64,000 nt of DNA from contig CAUJLY010000004.1 of NCBI GenBank assembly GCA_963281155.1, forward strand, positions 1,488,001 through 1,552,000, in the 5' to 3' direction. Below the pieces are notes generated by a model. It had not been told where the DNA came from, did not search any database, and was given only the letters and a program-made list of their open reading frames with translations. This stretch comes from Rhabditophanes sp. KR3021 (Eukaryota > Nematoda > Chromadorea > Rhabditida > Alloionematidae). A program made the translations under genes and the position numbers. Shown in pieces: positions 1-13,694 of the stretch. Within the stretch, counting starts at the first letter, position 1. Every line of letters begins with the position of its first letter.

Positions 1-1482
1 CACATCCAGTCTCGTTGGCAACTCCTTTGATTTCTGTTGCATTATCATTACAATATTCAGGCATGTATTCAGGATGCTTTGCCTTCAAGTGTCTAATTGC
101 TCTACACATATTGTATGGTTTGTGTAAGGGATACGTCATTTGGCAAACACTGCATTCAATCATGGATGGATTAATGAATTCCATGCAACCGTCCGATACT
201 TTTTTCAATCTAGCCTTGCACAACTCAACTTGAAGTTCATCTAATTGCAATGCATGATATTGACGGTAATGCCTGATGGCTCCTGCACTAATTACGGCTG
301 CCATGATGCTTCCTTCGCATAATTTACACTTCCAGTGGCATTCGGAAACTACTTCAATAAATTTCGAATTTTCTGGTGCTGCTTGTCTGAGGGAAGGCTG
401 GACAAATAGACGTTTAGGTTTGGATCTTCTCCCCAAGGCCATTCTACTATTGGAGAAGCATTCTGAGACAGGAGCAATTTTGCCGTTAGAGCTATCTCCT
501 GTAGCTTCGTCATCTTCCTCAATTTCCTCTGGTTGATCTTTTCCTGTGTCAAGTCTCTTTATTTTACCGCTAATACCTAAAAACAATAAAGTTAACTACT
601 CTTATTTTTTGTCTTTTACCTCTTTCCATAGCCTTTTCGGTTGAATATTTAGTTTGAAACTTCCCACAAAAGAAGTGATACTCGTCAGGCAAGAGAATGT
701 CGAAATCTTGCTTAAACTTTTCAGTCAATCTTGCATTTACAACAAGTTCCTGAAGGCAAAGTTGACATTTTGGGACCTCAACATCATTTGGATGGACTTC
801 GTAAAAATGCATAGCCAAGACAGACTTGTCCATTACCATTCCACACCAAATACATTGCAAATTGTCAGTAGCATTAATGCTGGAATCAACGATGGCAAAG
901 TCGACATTACTTAATGGCTTAGGAGCACCAACTAATACAGGCTGTTGATGAGCGATTCTCTTCATTCCCGGCCAAGTGCCACTGCACCGGTGAGAGGAAG
1001 GGTGCCAGGCATTGAAGTGTCGAACGAGATGAACGATTTCAAACTTCTTGTTCAGAGATACTATAGCTTGACAAATACCACACTTGGCATGTTGCTTATC
1101 TACCAGAGTTACCGGAACCTTTCTCCCCATCTTTTCAATCATCTTTCTTTTGAGAGCAGTTTCAAGTTGGGGGAATAGTCATTTCGTTGGGATTGACACG
1201 CACTTGTGACACCTTACGAAGAACTCTATCATTTGGGGGTCTTCTAGCCAATGGAGTGTAGCTGTTGTGAGGACGTTTTCTTGAAACTGAATCATAAGCA
1301 TCTGCGTCCGCTTTTGTGTTCTTTAGTTTTTCTTTTAACCATTCAGAGTACGGAACTTCCTCGAAATCAACAGTCTCCGTGTTGATCATAATTTCAGGAT
1401 GTTGTTCTGGCAAGTGATTAGACATTAACGTACTAAAAGGAACGATTTCACCGCATACACCACAACAAACGTTATCTGGCAT
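1..1482 (-). CDS. Multi-zinc-finger protein, partial at left edge, with apparent frameshift
   Basis: Starts at 1482, just after an acceptor-like TTTATTTTAG, which suggests trans-splicing. The reading continues through an intron at 619-577 (GTAAAAG...TTTTTAG, phase 1) and runs off the window at base 1, so the C-terminus is missing. I see at least five C-x2-C...H-x3/4-H type modules: CCGVCG with HLPEQH, CGIC with HFNAWH, CIWC with HFYEVH, CKLC with HYRQYH, and CSVC with HLKAKH. A basic linker and an acidic stretch (EEIEEDDEA) lie between them. This is consistent with a nuclear nucleic-acid-binding protein, but that role is inferred. The frame changes by one base near 1162-1175: the first frame reaches TGA at 1164 while the next opens just upstream and carries on. 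I do not recognise the orthologue. Confidence 0.7.
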
Positions 1483-4400
1483 TCAATTCTAAAATAAATA
1501 ATCATTACTCCTGAACTTTTTATTCTTGACGAGATTGGCACGGAAAGATCACAATCCTCCTATGTACTGCTTATTTAAGAATGTAATAGTTGCGACATAT
1601 TAAAGAAGACATATTATATAATAAATTAACCTGACAAGCAATAAACACATTTTTTTAAATCGATGATTTATACCATTTTTAACAGTTTTATCGTTTTTGC
1701 GCTATATCGCACATTTGTACATGAAGGAGTCGGTTTAAAGACATATTAAGATGAGGATAAGGCAAACATAAATAAAAACTATCTTAACAAGAATCCCCCA
1801 AAAAGACTGAATGCTAAAAAATAATGCGGCAAGACTAAAATGAAGAAAGACTAGCAGCCGCACCTTCTTTAAAGCTTTTGGAAGAGTACGTCGTCGTGCG
1901 TTTTTTCTTAAAATTGGTGAAATATTTCCTTTGTAAATGACGCAATAATTTGCATTTGTTTGAATTACGTGCATATATGGTTTTAAAAACTTAAAATTGC
2001 TTTTGGGTAAATTGTTGGAAATTGACATAAGTGTAGCTACGAATGTAGCTTACCTGTCACAAATTAACTCACATGGAATCACACCAAATAAATTAAACTA
2101 ATAAATTAAATACCTTCTCGTGTTGTATAGTTTGGTTCATTCGGTCTTAATTTAATTCATTGGATTGGGTATTAATCGGTGTTGATTCAAACACCCACGA
2201 ACTAAAACTGAACTAAAGCTGCACTGAATGACGGTATTCTGCAAAATATGGCGTCATTACTTCTCAACTTTCACCAACTTAAAAGAATAGTGGACTTTAA
2301 TTTCTCAAATTACGTTCACCGCATTCTTCCAGTTCAAAAACGGTCGCTTTTATGGCTAATCTAAAGTCATGCATATAAATAAAGATAGTCTCATTTGTAA
2401 TCAGCTGAAATAACATGAAAGGCAACTTTAACTTTGCTCAATTGGCATCATCATTATCCCATTTTTCACTCAAACAATAACAAACTTTTTGCTGGCCTTT
2501 TGTTTCATTTACCATCTAACAAATGGCATATCTATCCCATTAATTTGATACTCTTTTGTGTTACCACACCATTTCAATACCAATTTAATTAACAAAGGCC
2601 TCCAAACCATTGAACCACAAACTACAACATAACAATTGAAATAAACATTCGAAACAAACATTTGAAATAAACATTCTTGCAAGCATGTCATTTATATATA
2701 TTTTGACCTTTCACTTCTATCTTTTTTTAAATTAATCAAACCCAATTTTTTATTTATACTACAAACATAAAAGTGTGCATAATTTTTTATTTTATATTTT
2801 AAAACTTGAAAGCTTCCTATTTTAGTCACAACATATCTGATACATTTACATACATAAATTGTATATATGCTTTCAAAGTTACTTTTGTTCGTCCAACGGT
2901 CATGTAATGGCGACAACATCATATAAATATATATACGCATTTTACTATTGAACCCCGTCAACTTCAAAACTTGAAGAAAGCCACAAAAGGTTATAATATG
3001 TATGTGTGTATTCTTAAGAGACACATACAAACACAACTCGGCTTTAGGAAGGCTAGAGACAAAAGTGCTAAAGTGAATATATAGAATGTATATATTTTAT
3101 ACTTATATATATTTTTATATTCCTGTGGCGAAAAGTTTTGTCGTACACGATTGCCGCAACCATTCAAATTTATTCACTTTTAAAGGCTTTATGTGCCAAC
3201 CAAAACGCAACTCCTCATCCTTTCTTATCTGAAAGGTGCCGCAAAAAGCCATTCTTCCTCTATTTGGAAGAAACTTTTATCGGCTTAAGAGGCTTGTGGT
3301 AAAGAAGCGTTGCGATATGACTATCTTTTTCTGTATGTACCTTTTGTGTGAGAACTATTGTTTCACAAATAAACCAAATGGAACAATCACATATAATCAT
3401 ATGGTTAATGCCTTTTTTAGAATCTTTCTTTTCTATTTTTATGTATTTTATCCACTCACTTTTTGTCTAATAAAAGGTAATGTGTCAACCGTAATTATAA
3501 GCAGTAATCTAAACGTCACATTTAACTTAATGAGACCCAGAAATATCCCACGCACAAATTTAAATCTAATCCATGGCATATCATTATTTTATAGACTATT
3601 TACTATCACTCCAAACTTGATGATAAGAAAGCTTATATATTTATTCCTTTCCACATTCATTATCCCGGAAATTTGCTCTTCATCATTTAGTGGATATAAA
3701 TTGTGGTATTTATTTGCTTTCTGATCTGTTTCATAATCTCTGCATCTAAATACATTAAATTTGCTCACATATTTAATATTTTTATTAACTACTTCCTCCA
3801 CATAATTAAAAAACACACGCCAAATGAACCTAACTATAATGAGTAACTTATAAGTGCAAATGACTTCAAAAAAGACACTAATTATGGATTTAATTTCATT
3901 AGAAAGACATGTGTTGCACTATTTTTGCAGGAATATAAATACTTAAACAGAATATAGTTAAACCACATTTAAGCTAACCAGTGTGTATTTATCTTCAATT
4001 ACAGTTATTATGCGGAAAAGGGCATCGTTTTTTGATTATTCAAATGCATCCTATAAATTCAGTTTCTTTAAGATGATAAATAGACCATTATTTATCTTTA
4101 TGTATCCTTAATCTTTAGAAAGCACGAAGCCGATTTTAACGATGCACCTTGTTGGTAATAATTTATTCGAACATAAAGAACATATAACATGTGCTTATGA
4201 CAAGATAATTCGTTACTTTGATAAGATTTGTCTATTTTATCCATCTCTATATTATAATCTTCTGTTTAACTCCCTTTCAGGTGAATGTACTTAGAAAAGG
4301 CCTTTCCCTTAACCACAAATTTTGTTAGTTGTGTTAAAACTTCAAGAAGACTACCAAATACAAAAAGAAGGTAAATTATTGAAGTATAAGCATACAATTT

Positions 4401-6695
4401 ATTACAACAATTCTTTTAAAAGCTATATACATACTTAATAGTTTCAAATATCCACCACCACACACCATTCATTCATCCAATCCTTTCTACCCCAAGTAAA
4501 CAAATTATTTTTATATTATGGGTACCCCGTTGAAGGCACTTTTTGTTTCCTTTTTGGAATTTAAACTTTATCTCCATCATATGTACCAAAACTCATCATC
4601 ACCATCACACTTTTGACTTTCACAAAAGAAGTACCCTTTCTAGAAACAAAACTACTTTATCATAATTATCTTTCGGCTAGTGTTAGATATGTGTCACTTA
4701 TATTACTAATAGTACAGCAACTATTTTGGCATTTGTTTTTCACCAAGACCACCTTAATATTTAATTTGGCGAAAAGTTAAGCCATTACTTTAATTTATTG
4801 AGAAGGGAAAGAGTCTTTTCAATATCATTTATATACCCATATTTGATACTACTAGTATATTTTGTATATGATACATTTTTGCTTTCTTATGGATATAATT
4901 TAACGCAAATATCCTTTTTTTCTTTATAGATAATATTAAGCTTTTCACCATAGATATTTATTCAAAAGATATAAACCACAATAAGGCCATCGTCCTCTTA
5001 TTCTTTATTCTCACCACTAGTTTAGTGTATTTCAATGTATTTTAGTGTCCAATCTATTTATAGCAGTTTAAGCTACTCCCATCAAGCAAATACAACCTAT
5101 TAAAATTAATTTTTTTAATATTTTTTAAATGATGATCAATTTATACTTTTTAGAAGATAAAAACATATCCAACTCATTAAATTGTTTTCTATTTTATTTA
5201 ATGAGCCACCCAAAAAAGACATCCTGCTATTAGGCCATCTATTACTAAATTATGTATCTATTTACTCACCACTAATTACATCCAACTAAATATGTGTGAA
5301 AAGTTTTCAAATGTTTTCATAACCACCAACTAATATCTTTCCTTTTTTAAAACACAACCTATTTCTCATTAACATTCCCTTATTTTGAGGATCTTCCTCA
5401 ACAAAAAACAGATATAATCAATTATTCAATCAACCCCCCAACTACCACACTCCACATCCTTATAAATCGCGTTCCCTTTGTAACAACCAGCAAAATATCA
5501 ATAACTGTCATTTGTAGATATGTAGAAAACAAATTTACATACACCATTTGAGGGATATATTTAGATATATTGTTACAAATTATCAAATAACAATTGTTTA
5601 ATTTGGCTTGGAACTATTTATGAAAAGAGATATTTTTTGAGGCTCATTAATTTAAACTACCCGAACTGTTATAGTTTACTTCCTGTAGTTTGTTTTAAAA
5701 AATGATGAGATTTAACTGATATAAGAAGGATGCGGAGAGAGCTCTGGACAATACAACTCTGTGTTTCAAAAATACAACATGTTTTTGTTTGTTTTTTTGT
5801 TTAGTCCATTTTTGAACGTTTCGAATATTATTTGTTGTGTATATTAAAAAATGTGATAAAATTTATTCCCCTTTTTGTTGCCTTTTGAGTGCCAAAAAAA
5901 CTTTTAATATAGATTTTTGGAGGGACATAACGTTTACAATTTAAATGTTTATGGAAAGTATTTATGTGTATATAAGTGTCATTGTGATAAGAGAGACGAT
6001 ATATCATATAAATATCTCCATACATTATAATATATGCATAAGCCTTTGCCGATTTGTTAAATCCAAAAAAAAGATATATATTTGTATTTATATACACATA
6101 AAGCCATTTATTTATTTATTCATTTCATCTCTGCAAAAAACAAACCAATGAACGTTGTTTCCTTTTCATCTTTCCTTTTCTTGTACACATAAACAGACCC
6201 AATTTAATTTAAAATCAAAAAATTTAATTTGAACCCATTGAAAGTATGTACTTGAGAATTGATGAAATATAGGAAATTTGTTCAGGGGTGGTGAAGTGTA
6301 TGTATGCGCCATATCTTTTCATATTATTTATCCCCTTTACCAACCATTACTTCTACAATTCGTGTTTCGATATTTTGAACTCTAATTATTTGTCCCATTA
6401 CTTCTCTTTATTTCTACCATTACTTCATCTTTTCATTTCCTTTCTTTTAGTCCAAAATCAGTTACCACCAACAAAATCCAACAACAGTTGCCTTTTTGAA
6501 ATTAAATTTAGAACTAAATATTTATTAAACCTAATCATCACACCCAAACAGCCAATTATTATTTAGTCTGTCTAATGATTATCATCAAGCCTCATCAACA
6601 CACAACTTTCTAATTTGATTTTGTTGTGTTGAGAAACTAACCCCCCCAACAAACTACACTCTACCAAGTATAAACCAAAAGAGGGTCACTTTTTA
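1483..6695. other. Long AT-rich intergenic region
   Basis: About 5.2 kb upstream of unc-10 with no gene I can support. It is rich in A/T runs and short ATATAT tracts. Only scattered small ORFs without family motifs occur, for example 1735-2028 on minus. It probably holds regulatory DNA for the neuronal gene downstream and part of the zinc-finger gene's upstream region, but I cannot point to a defined site. Confidence 0.6.
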
Positions 6696-9600
6696 ATGGC
6701 GGATCCGTTGATGCCAGACTTGTCACATCTCAGTCCAGAGGAACGAGCTATTATTGAACAAGTCTTTCAGAGGCAGAAGGAAGAGGAACAGAAGGAGGTG
6801 AAGGTGACGGAGTAAGTTTCAACTTTTTTAACTTCCTTTAGACTTCATGAATTGGAACTTTTTTTAACTTCTTTAGCATAACTAACTGAAACCTTTTTAA
6901 CCTAACTAATTGATTACTTTCAGAAAGGCAGACAAAGAATTAGTTGAAATCGAAAGACAAATCAACGAACGAAAAGACAATGCTCAAAAACTAGTAGGAA
7001 CTCACGATGATGCGATCTGCCAAATTTGTGTAATAACCAAATTCGCGGATGGTATCGGTAACAAATGCTTCTACTGCCAACTTCGGTCATGTATGCGGTG
7101 CGGAAGTCGAACCCACTCCAAAAACAAATCCATCTGGGCTTGTTCGCTCTGCCAAAAACGGCAATCAATTTTAGCAAAAACAGGTAAATGGTTCCAACCC
7201 GAGGATGGGTTGATGCCAGACAGGAAAGATAGTTCCAGCTCCATTTTGCCACCCCTAGATGAGATGGATTCGATGTCTGCTGGAACCTCAAACAACCACA
7301 TTATAATGCCTGTCCATCAAATGCCAAATGGCAGAGTTAATGTGGGAGACGAAGGCAGTGGTAACACGAATTTAGCAACCTCAAAACACCCTATCCTCAG
7401 GCAGCCTTCTCTAGAGGTAAGTTATCTATTTTCCAAGTTACCATATGTGCAGTTAAATTACTTTATTATGTCATTAAAAAAGTTATACAAAATATTGAGT
7501 AGAAAGGGTTGTGTGTAGTTGGGCTTGATTCATTTTTACATATTTTAGCCTAACGCTGAGTATCGGAGAAACGATAATATTGTGCCTGTTTCAACTAATA
7601 ATATCAATAATTCTGCTGCTAATAACCACCAGCATCATATTCCAAGGCAGCATCCACCGCAGAAGATGATGGGGCCAGGTATGGTCAATGGGAATGTTCA
7701 GCAGCATCCACAACAACACCAATCTCAGATACAAGTCAGCGACAGCCGCCCCACCGCATTTTTCAAACCTCAATTAGCCCAAAATGGCAGTGACGCCAAT
7801 GGAAGGAAAGACACCCATTTGGTAAAGACTAGTAATAGCCAAAGAACTTCTTCCTCAAAAGACATAGCTAGAGGTAATTCGTTTGGACAATACCACCACC
7901 AACAACCTTTCCCACAACAACAGCCATTTCCTTCCCATTCTCCGGTAGATCCTACCGGCGGCTTAAGTCTAAAATCAACTACCACAACGATGCTACCTAA
8001 TAATACGAATCAACAGCAGTATTCTATTACGACTCACGAACACAGCAATGACAAAAGACTTCAGCATCAAGTCCAATCCCCATCAACACTCCCAACCACC
8101 TCCCAACCACCCCCAGCAGTGCCTAAGAACAACAATACTATTTTCAACTCAGCCCACAATCGGCACAAAAAAGCGACATCCAAGTCCTTAACAAGACAAT
8201 ACCGAAGTCTCTCCTCGTCAGATGAAGACATCCCCTCAACTTCTGACACCCATTACTCCGTGGACGACTCATACCACGGCGGCTTACACACCCGTTCCAA
8301 CTCCTACAGGCAACGTCAACGCCACAAAAACATAGCAAGCAACATCTCGAGTGAAAATGATATTTTGAGATACATCTACGGGTCTTCTAAATGCAAAAAT
8401 GATAATAGAGAAGCTGAACAAGATGGCGAATTTATGATGAGGGGCATCGGAAAGAGGAGTAGTTCGTTCAGAAGCGACAGGGGTATCCATTCGAGTGGTC
8501 TTTTTACTGAGAATACTGGCTTGACTATGAGTGACAAGACTGGTACCACCAATAATTTGGCTTCGAGGATTAAAAAGTACTTGAGTTCACCTGTTACGTG
8601 GACGCCAACTGCTGATCAAAGAAGAATGATCGGACATATGATCTTGTCGAGGAATGAATGCGCTTCCTTGACGGGAGATTTGGGCTTGAAAGTTATTGGG
8701 GGGCATAGGACTGCTAATGGAAGACTAGGTGCCTTTGTTTCTAAAGTCAAGCCGGGATCAATTGCCGATACTATTGGTCATTTAAGGGCGGGAGACGAGG
8801 TATTGGAATGGAATGGACGTGCTTTGCAGAATATTTCCCATGACCAAGTATACAACATTATCAAGGTTTCGAGGACTGAACCCTCCATAGAGTTAATTGT
8901 CTCCAGGTCGACTTTAGGCCCGAATGACGATGACATTTTGAATGTTAAAAGACCCCTTTCTGCCCGTAGTCTTCTTCTCGAGGACAATTACTATACGGAT
9001 GCTATGAATATCCAAACATCTCGTCCTTACCCATCCAATCAGTATCTTCTGAACCCACTCGAACAACTAAATCCAGCAAATGGCCTAACCCACTCACAAT
9101 CTCTGCTCTCCGGAACTAACTTTTCTCGTGAAAATTTACACCAAACCAGGCATCTTTATCCGAAAGGAGAAAGGGTTCTACAAACTGCATATCTTCACTC
9201 TCCCTCAGGTAATTTGCACAATAGATTATGCGTTTAAACAATAGGAGGTGCTTGTATTAACTTTAAATGTACTATTGTTGTCTTTTTAAAATAATTACAA
9301 AAGAAATTGAGAATAGGATAAGTAAAAATGTTAATATCGACAAAATATACTTAATATAATATTTGTGTATATTTATATTATCCAGATTAAAGCTCTTCTT
9401 TATCTATGGAAGCTTGACGACACCATACTTCTATTTGCCTCTACATTAGAGATAATACAAATTCATGATATGATAATAATGATAAAAACCCACTAAAGTC
9501 TTCTACACACGTAGTCATACCATCTATATATATCCTCGCCATCTCCTCTTTTTGTTGCTTCAATAACCAAAACCAATTTATTTTAATCAGGCAACTTAAA

Positions 9601-12600
9601 CAAAATAGAAGACCACTTTTTATTTAATAACAAAATATATAATAAAAAAATACTACACCACAAAAATGATGGCCACAACCTTCTTTGAGATGTAATTGTG
9701 TAGATAGTGGGAGAGTAATTTAGTTGTGTGGATAAGGCTTTGTGCTTTTGGTCGTTGTTATTGAGTGTGTGTTGTGTCTTTATTTGGCCAAACTATTTGT
9801 ACCATTTCTTTTTCAGCCACTGATCCAGTTGATACTGACATGTATTCCCACTATCCAATTCACCAAGGGAAGGGGACGATGTTTGGAAGGATTGAAATTA
9901 GTCTAGCTTATTCGTTCGTTGATCGACAGTTGATGGTTACTATTCATCGGGCCATCGACTTAGGAACTAGGCCCGATGGGACGATGCGGAACCCGTATGT
10001 CAAGATATTTTTGTTGCCTGATAGAAGTGAGAAGTCCAGAAGACAATCTGCTATTTTGGCGGATTCGCTTGTACCGGTGTGGAATGAATCTTTTTACTAC
10101 CAAGGCATTACGGAGGCACTTTTATTTTCTCGAGTTTTGGAAGTCACTGTGTGGGATTACGACAAGTACGATGCTAATGCCTTTCTTGGCGAAGTCTTAA
10201 TTCCCTTTGACTCAACCCCGCTTGATAATCAGGCCTTGTTATATCCTTTAGTAGATATGGATGAGGAAAATCCAATTAGAATGGTAACTTAAATTGACAA
10301 AAAATTAATCTTTCTTTTTAGCAATTACGCATCACGAAGCAGCATAATATGGGTGGTGTGAGGCCTCATTCTGAATTAGGCCATCACTCTACGTACCATT
10401 CAAATGCAGGTAAAACCTTCGAAACAGATGGCAGCCCCTTCTATGACTACTACAATGGAACCATGGATATGAACAAAAGAAGCCGTCCACCAACCAATTA
10501 CCAATCTTCAACAAATATCCGAAGATCACGAACCTACGACCGTTCCAACCAAATGGCTAATTCAAGATCCGTAGGTGGTTCTGGATATTTCCAACAAAAC
10601 GGTGGTCCCCAAAATGGAGATGTCAATGGATATGAGGAAAATGAAGCTAGTTATAATTGGAAACAACAAAATGGTTCTGGCTATATGTCTGACAATCCTT
10701 ACTCTGAAAGACCTCCTGTTTCAAGGAGAGGACCTAATGCGGTGATGCAGCCTTTCGGAGAGAACGCATTAGGTGGCACTAGATATAATGGAGGCAATCA
10801 TATTCCGGGACAAGGTCGATTTAGACGGCCTCACTCAGCTTCTGGGTTCAGACAACAGCCCATGGATCCAGGTATCATCGGCTTTTAATGATCATCAAAC
10901 ATTTATTAAAAAATTAAAAAATATATTAAAAGCCAGAATGAGTTTCTTCTTTAACGGCAAACATCTTCTCAATAACGAGTTGACCAATTAATTGAGCACT
11001 AGCTGGCGATAACTTGTAGACGTCTTCGAAAGAACACTTGCCAGGATCGACATTGTTGACTTGGACACCAAAGTACTCGGTCAGAATGTACTCTAGCTTT
11101 TCAGCCAATTCTTTCGAAGAAACACCCACTTTTACTACAATTGTCTCAAAGTAAGATTAGATTGGGTATTACTAAAAAAGAATTAAAATATTAACATCAT
11201 CTTTACTTGCCATTTTCCCTTTCCACAAATGCAATTGATCTAGTAATCACCACTGTTTTGACTCCTGTAGCTTCAGTGAGATGCTTCCTCGGCGTTCCGG
11301 CCTATCTGTGCGCTTTCTTATCATTGTTTTAGTGAGATAAATCCAGTGAGGTTGACCTTCTTACTCTAAAACACTAAGATTAATATAGAGAACAATATAA
11401 ATAGTAACAACACGTATTAGTCTCGTTAAAATAAGAATGAAATAACAAATCATGTTAAAGCTATGCTAGGAACTAATTTTGAAGTCATATTATATTGCCT
11501 GGCAAAATGAGTGCGAAGCATCTTAGTTAAAATATAGTGTCAGGTAGAGTATACATGTGACAGGGGAAAGCATGGACGAAGCAATATGTAAAATAAAAAT
11601 GTATTATATCAAATTACAACCAACCCTTGAGAGAGGTTTTGGACTTAATTCTTTCATTAAGATTAAAAAAACAAATGATTCCAGGCCATCAACAACCTCA
11701 GCTGGGTAGTTTAGTCACTTATGAAGAGGGCGGTGTTTATGAAAATCAACTCAAAGACCAGTATTACGAAGGCAGGGGTAACGTAGATACTCGATCCGCA
11801 AAAGGTCGTCTCAAATACGAGGCAATGCAAGAGAATGCCGGAGGTTATGGAAGTGATGCTAGCGAGACGCTGTCTCAAAACTCAGGTCAATCTATCCAGA
11901 CTACTGTTATCAGGAGGAATTATATGGGGACGGAAGAGTACAATACTGCTAGTGGCGTGACTGTCAGACATGAAGCGCCACCTGGTGATTATCCTGATGA
12001 TACAATCGAGATTGCTAACAGACCACACATTCGAAGGGCTAATTCACAGAAGACTGAAATTCAACAGACCAAGGAAATGTCAATGAAGGAGAGAAAGAAA
12101 AGTATCATGACTAGACTAATTCCAGGCAGAAATGCTCCCGTTGAGGGCAAAAGAACTGGCTTTGCAAGATCAGAAGAAGTTGGTGTCCCAGATTCACTTT
12201 CTGTCTCACAAGATCGCCTTCAAGCCCCTTTCCTCAAACAAGGTAAATTAAGAGGGTAAAACAAGTGCTTATTACAAAATTTAGCATCAACAATTTGTTT
12301 TACATCGAAGACTAATTAAGATATCGCCAATTTAGCTTGTAGCTAATATTAAATTCTAAGCATAAAAGTCTAGCATCAAAGTTTGATATAGAATGCTGCT
12401 AAAACGATTATTTAAAAACACATTTAAACTTATAAATTAACATTCTATTTTTTAGCTAGCAAAGAAAGTACAGTGAGGTGAGTCATATCTTTTTTGAGTT
12501 TGCAAAAACGAAAACTAAATGTTTATCAATGACAACAAAAAGTTAATTAATTTTAGTACGGATTCTTCGCACTCCGAAAATTGGATGCCCATAATGCCTG

Positions 12601-13121
12601 ATGGTCCTTTGGGAACATTTGTAGAGAATTTAGGGCCAGGGCAAGTTGTTGGCAGACAAGTGTTGGCTAGTCCTTGTTTGGGAGAAATTAATATAGGAAT
12701 TGCAGCAAATAGAAATGAAATTGATGTGGAGATTATAAGAGCCAAGAATTTGGTAGTGAAGAGTGGATCAAAAATAAATCCTGCTCCATACGTCAAGGTG
12801 TATTTATTAGAAGATAAATCCAGCATCGCCAAGGCCAAAACAAGCACTGTTTCTAAAACAACCAATCCAACCTTCCAACAACACTTGGTGTTCAAAGAAA
12901 GCCCCCGCAAAAAGATGATTCAAGTCACAGTTCTAGGAGACTACGGTCGTCTCGAAAGAAAATCATTCATGGGTATAACTTTAATAAGATTAGATGATCT
13001 TCAACTTTCACCACAACCAATCGTCGGCTGGTACAAACTATTCCATAATTCATCCTTGGCAGGCACAGGTCCCATTCGCAAGGACAGCGAAAATAGCTTA
13101 ATGGGTCCAGAGAGAAATTAA
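6696..13121 (+). CDS. unc-10: UNC-10 / RIM presynaptic active-zone scaffold
   Basis: RIM tethers Rab3-bearing vesicles and calcium channels at the presynaptic active zone. Exons: 6696-6811, 6924-7416, 7549-9208, 9817-10283, 10322-10871, 11685-12242, 12456-12477 and 12557-13121. All junctions are GT-AG and in frame, giving about 1,476 aa, near the known size of nematode UNC-10. Residues 1-60 form the Rab-binding helix (LSHLSPEERAIIEQV). Residues about 71-115 are the FYVE-like zinc finger with paired cysteines (CQIC, CFYC, CMRC, CSLC). Residues 120-570 are a Gln/Ser/His/Pro-rich linker. A PDZ domain lies at about 578-658 (GLKVIGG, AGDEVLEWNG), C2A at about 780-905 and C2B at about 1328-1455. 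As is known for RIM C2 domains, the full calcium-binding Asp set is not evident. Exon 7 is only 22 nt. Reading through intron 3 would end the protein after the PDZ at 9237. Confidence 0.95.
10926..11210 (-). pseudogene. Antisense gene fragment inside unc-10 intron 5
   Basis: Lies within intron 10872-11684 of unc-10, on the opposite strand. The open part, 11129-10926, ends at TAA and encodes about 67 aa, including SSKELAEKLEYILTEYFG and SFEDVYKLSPASAQ. An upstream open stretch to about 11280 (containing VKTVVITRS) is separated by an intron-like GTAAAG...TTTTTTAG or by stops, so no complete gene can be built. A related but broken copy lies on the plus strand at about 29060-29280, sharing ILTEYF, GKCS, EDVY and PASAQ. 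I do not recognise the family. It is either a duplicated 3' exon or a small nested gene with an unseen start. Confidence 0.5.
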
Positions 13122-13694
13122 TTAATATGAGTGCTTTTGACATATGATTCTTTTTATATATATTTAACAAAGATATACTTTTATTCAATAAATTTTCACT
13201 GACAACAGGATTAATGAAGTTACATACTCACAAAAGGCATACAACGCCGATTACTGTAATACAATTATGAGTCTTTTTCATTTTATAATGTGCACAATAA
13301 AATGAGTTGCAAATACTATAATTAATCGAACTTGAATTAAACGACTCTTTTGGTTCATAGCAGTTGCAGCCATTTCTTCTAAAACATCGAGTAATTTGCT
13401 TTTTACTATTTGATATCTTCACATTTCACTGGAACAGATATAAGCTATATAGCTTTTGCCATTAGTTAAAAACAGGTAACAATTTGAATACTTTATTTTT
13501 TTGGATTTTGTACCATCCCATTCTTCCACTATAAACTTTACGTCTCAAATAATAAACAACATGAAAATAAATTCCTTTGTTAACATTCTAATAAGAAATA
13601 TATTATTTTATCAAATAAATTTGTATTAACAACTATAATTAATTTATCTAAACAAATATGAAACTATAATTAATTTATCTAGATAAATATGAAA
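13122..13694. other. 3'-3' intergenic between unc-10 and the TMEM126 gene
   Basis: AT-rich convergent intergenic sequence. An AATAAA polyadenylation-type hexamer lies near 13186 for unc-10, and inverted (TTTATT) copies are available to the minus-strand gene. A 31-bp direct repeat occurs at 13631-13692. No gene seen. Confidence 0.6.
13631..13692. repeat. 31-bp tandem direct repeat, two copies
   Basis: Two adjacent copies (13631-13661 and 13662-13692) begin AACTATAATTAATTTATCTA and differ at about three bases. They lie immediately 3' of the TMEM126-family stop codon, probably within its 3' UTR. This is likely replication slippage; no function is suggested. Confidence 0.75.

Noticed and set aside
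1735..2028. 97-codon minus-strand ORF with basic centre and hydrophobic C-terminus
   Set aside because: No recognisable motif; length compatible with chance. Not supported as a gene.
3236..3724. 162-codon plus-strand ORF in the long intergenic region
   Set aside because: Composition dominated by Phe/Ile/Asn/Tyr as expected of AT-rich noncoding DNA; no domain, no exon neighbours.
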